Origin: Calditrichota bacterium
GTDB taxonomy: Bacteria; Zhuqueibacterota; Zhuqueibacteria; Thermofontimicrobiales; Thermofontimicrobiaceae
Length of the DNA stretch: 64,000 nucleotides
Assembly (NCBI GenBank): GCA_013152715.1
Contig: JAADFU010000200.1
Span: 1 to 64,000, forward strand
Direction: 5' to 3'
Shown: positions 63,679-64,000 of the stretch, piece by piece
How the letters are laid out: each line of letters starts with the position of its first letter
Position numbering within the stretch: the stretch's first letter is position 1
Position numbers and translations under genes: made by a program
Notes under the pieces: generated by a model
Seen by the model: only the letters and a program-made list of their open reading frames with translations
What the model was told of the DNA's origin: nothing
The model's database searches: none

Positions 63679-64000
63679 TTATTTAAGCAAAAACATCTTC
63701 TTGTTAGAATTAAAACCATCGGATTCCAATCGGTATAAGTAAAGTCCGGCAGGTAAATCTTTCGCCTCCCAGGTTACGCTGTAATGACCTTGAGATTGAA
63801 ATTCATTGACAAGAACCTCTATTTGTTGACCGAGTGTGTTAAAAATTGTTATTTTCACATGAGAGTCATCTGCTAATGAATAAGAAATATTTGTCTTGGG
63901 ATTAAAGGGATTGGGATAGTTTTGTTCAAGGTCAAATTCTGCGGGAGCAGAAGTTTCCGTTTCAATTTGATCATCTGCAAGTTGTTTCCCCAACGAGCCA
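63679..64000 (-). CDS. C-terminal part of a secreted protein with type-9 sorting domain (partial)
   Basis: Only the 3' end of this minus-strand gene is in the window; the frame stays open to base 64000. It ends with a type A sorting domain (EQNYPNPFNPKTNISYSL ... GLYLYRLESDGFNSNKKMFLLK). The preceding residues are rich in Glu, Thr and Ser (linker). The full protein is unknown. It stands upstream of the S74 fibre gene by about 65 bases, likely in the same series. Confidence 0.85.
   Translation of the reverse strand, partial: GSLGKQLADDQIETETSAPAEFDLEQNYPNPFNPKTNISYSLADDSHVKITIFNTLGQQIEVLVNEFQSQGHYSVTWEAKDLPAGLYLYRLESDGFNSNKKMFLLK

Overview
The window looks like a chromosome segment of an anaerobic, uncultured-type bacterium of the FCB group (the Fibrobacterota-Chlorobiota-Bacteroidota neighbourhood; Calditrichota or KSB1-like lineages fit well). 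The reasons are a GWxTD-domain protein beside a PorV/PorQ-type outer-membrane protein, several proteins with type-9-secretion C-terminal sorting domains, a bacterial V-type ATPase with a DUF2764 gene, and many [4Fe-4S] and radical-SAM proteins. The phylum call is inference from gene content. No rRNA, tRNA, CRISPR array or transposase gene was seen.

Layout. (1) 0.7-1.5 kb: a stand-alone alarmone synthetase-like gene. (2) 1.5-9.05 kb: a V-type ATPase operon (E, DUF2764, A, B, D, I, K) with a recognisable promoter and terminator; the K subunit carries the residues expected of a Na+-coupled rotor. (3) 9.45-20.6 kb: a division and cell-wall (dcw) cluster, mraZ-rsmH-ftsL-ftsI-murF-mraY-ftsW-ftsQ-ftsA-ftsZ, with a promoter and MraZ-box-like operator in front. 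It lacks murE, murD, murG, murC, murB and ddl, and a repeat element sits between ftsL and ftsI. (4) 20.8-23.8 kb: a B12-type radical-SAM protein and an AI-2E-family permease. (5) 24-33 kb: an outer-membrane set: TonB-dependent receptor, a large secreted sorting-domain protein, a PorV-like protein and a GWxTD protein.

(6) 33.2-54.2 kb is the most interesting part: a long, partly interrupted metal-sulfur-cofactor region. It begins with a textbook sigma-54 promoter and holds four stand-alone NifX/MTH1175-type small proteins, a fifth such domain fused to a cation-efflux carrier, ferredoxins, glycine-rich zinc-ribbon and DUF5320-like proteins, a DUF364/DUF4213 protein and a predicted metal permease. 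It also encodes a sigma-54 activator with a Cys-bearing PAS domain, an Mrp ATPase, two MinD-type ATPases each with an inserted 2[4Fe-4S] ferredoxin domain, a CGGC protein and a DUF59 Fe-S assembly factor. This strongly resembles the anaerobe-specific orange protein (ORP; Mo-Cu-S cluster) system of Desulfovibrio, which is also controlled by sigma-54 and a cognate activator, but with extra parts. A 26-codon Cys-rich peptide lies in the same region. Genes without an obvious link to it (an old-yellow-enzyme-type reductase, a methyltransferase, an MFS carrier, a cyclopropane-fatty-acid synthase, a geranylgeranyl-reductase-like flavoprotein) are interspersed.

(7) 54.3-59.2 kb: a metal (probably Zn or Mn) uptake locus with a His-rich membrane protein, an outer-membrane protein, a ZnuA-like binding protein and two ZnuB-like permeases, but no ATP-binding subunit. 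(8) 59.2-64 kb, minus strand: secreted proteins with sorting domains, cohesin-like and dockerin-like domains and an S74 intramolecular chaperone; the last gene runs off the window. Several inverted-repeat elements, three of them sharing an AACTGGTCATTC core, are scattered between genes.
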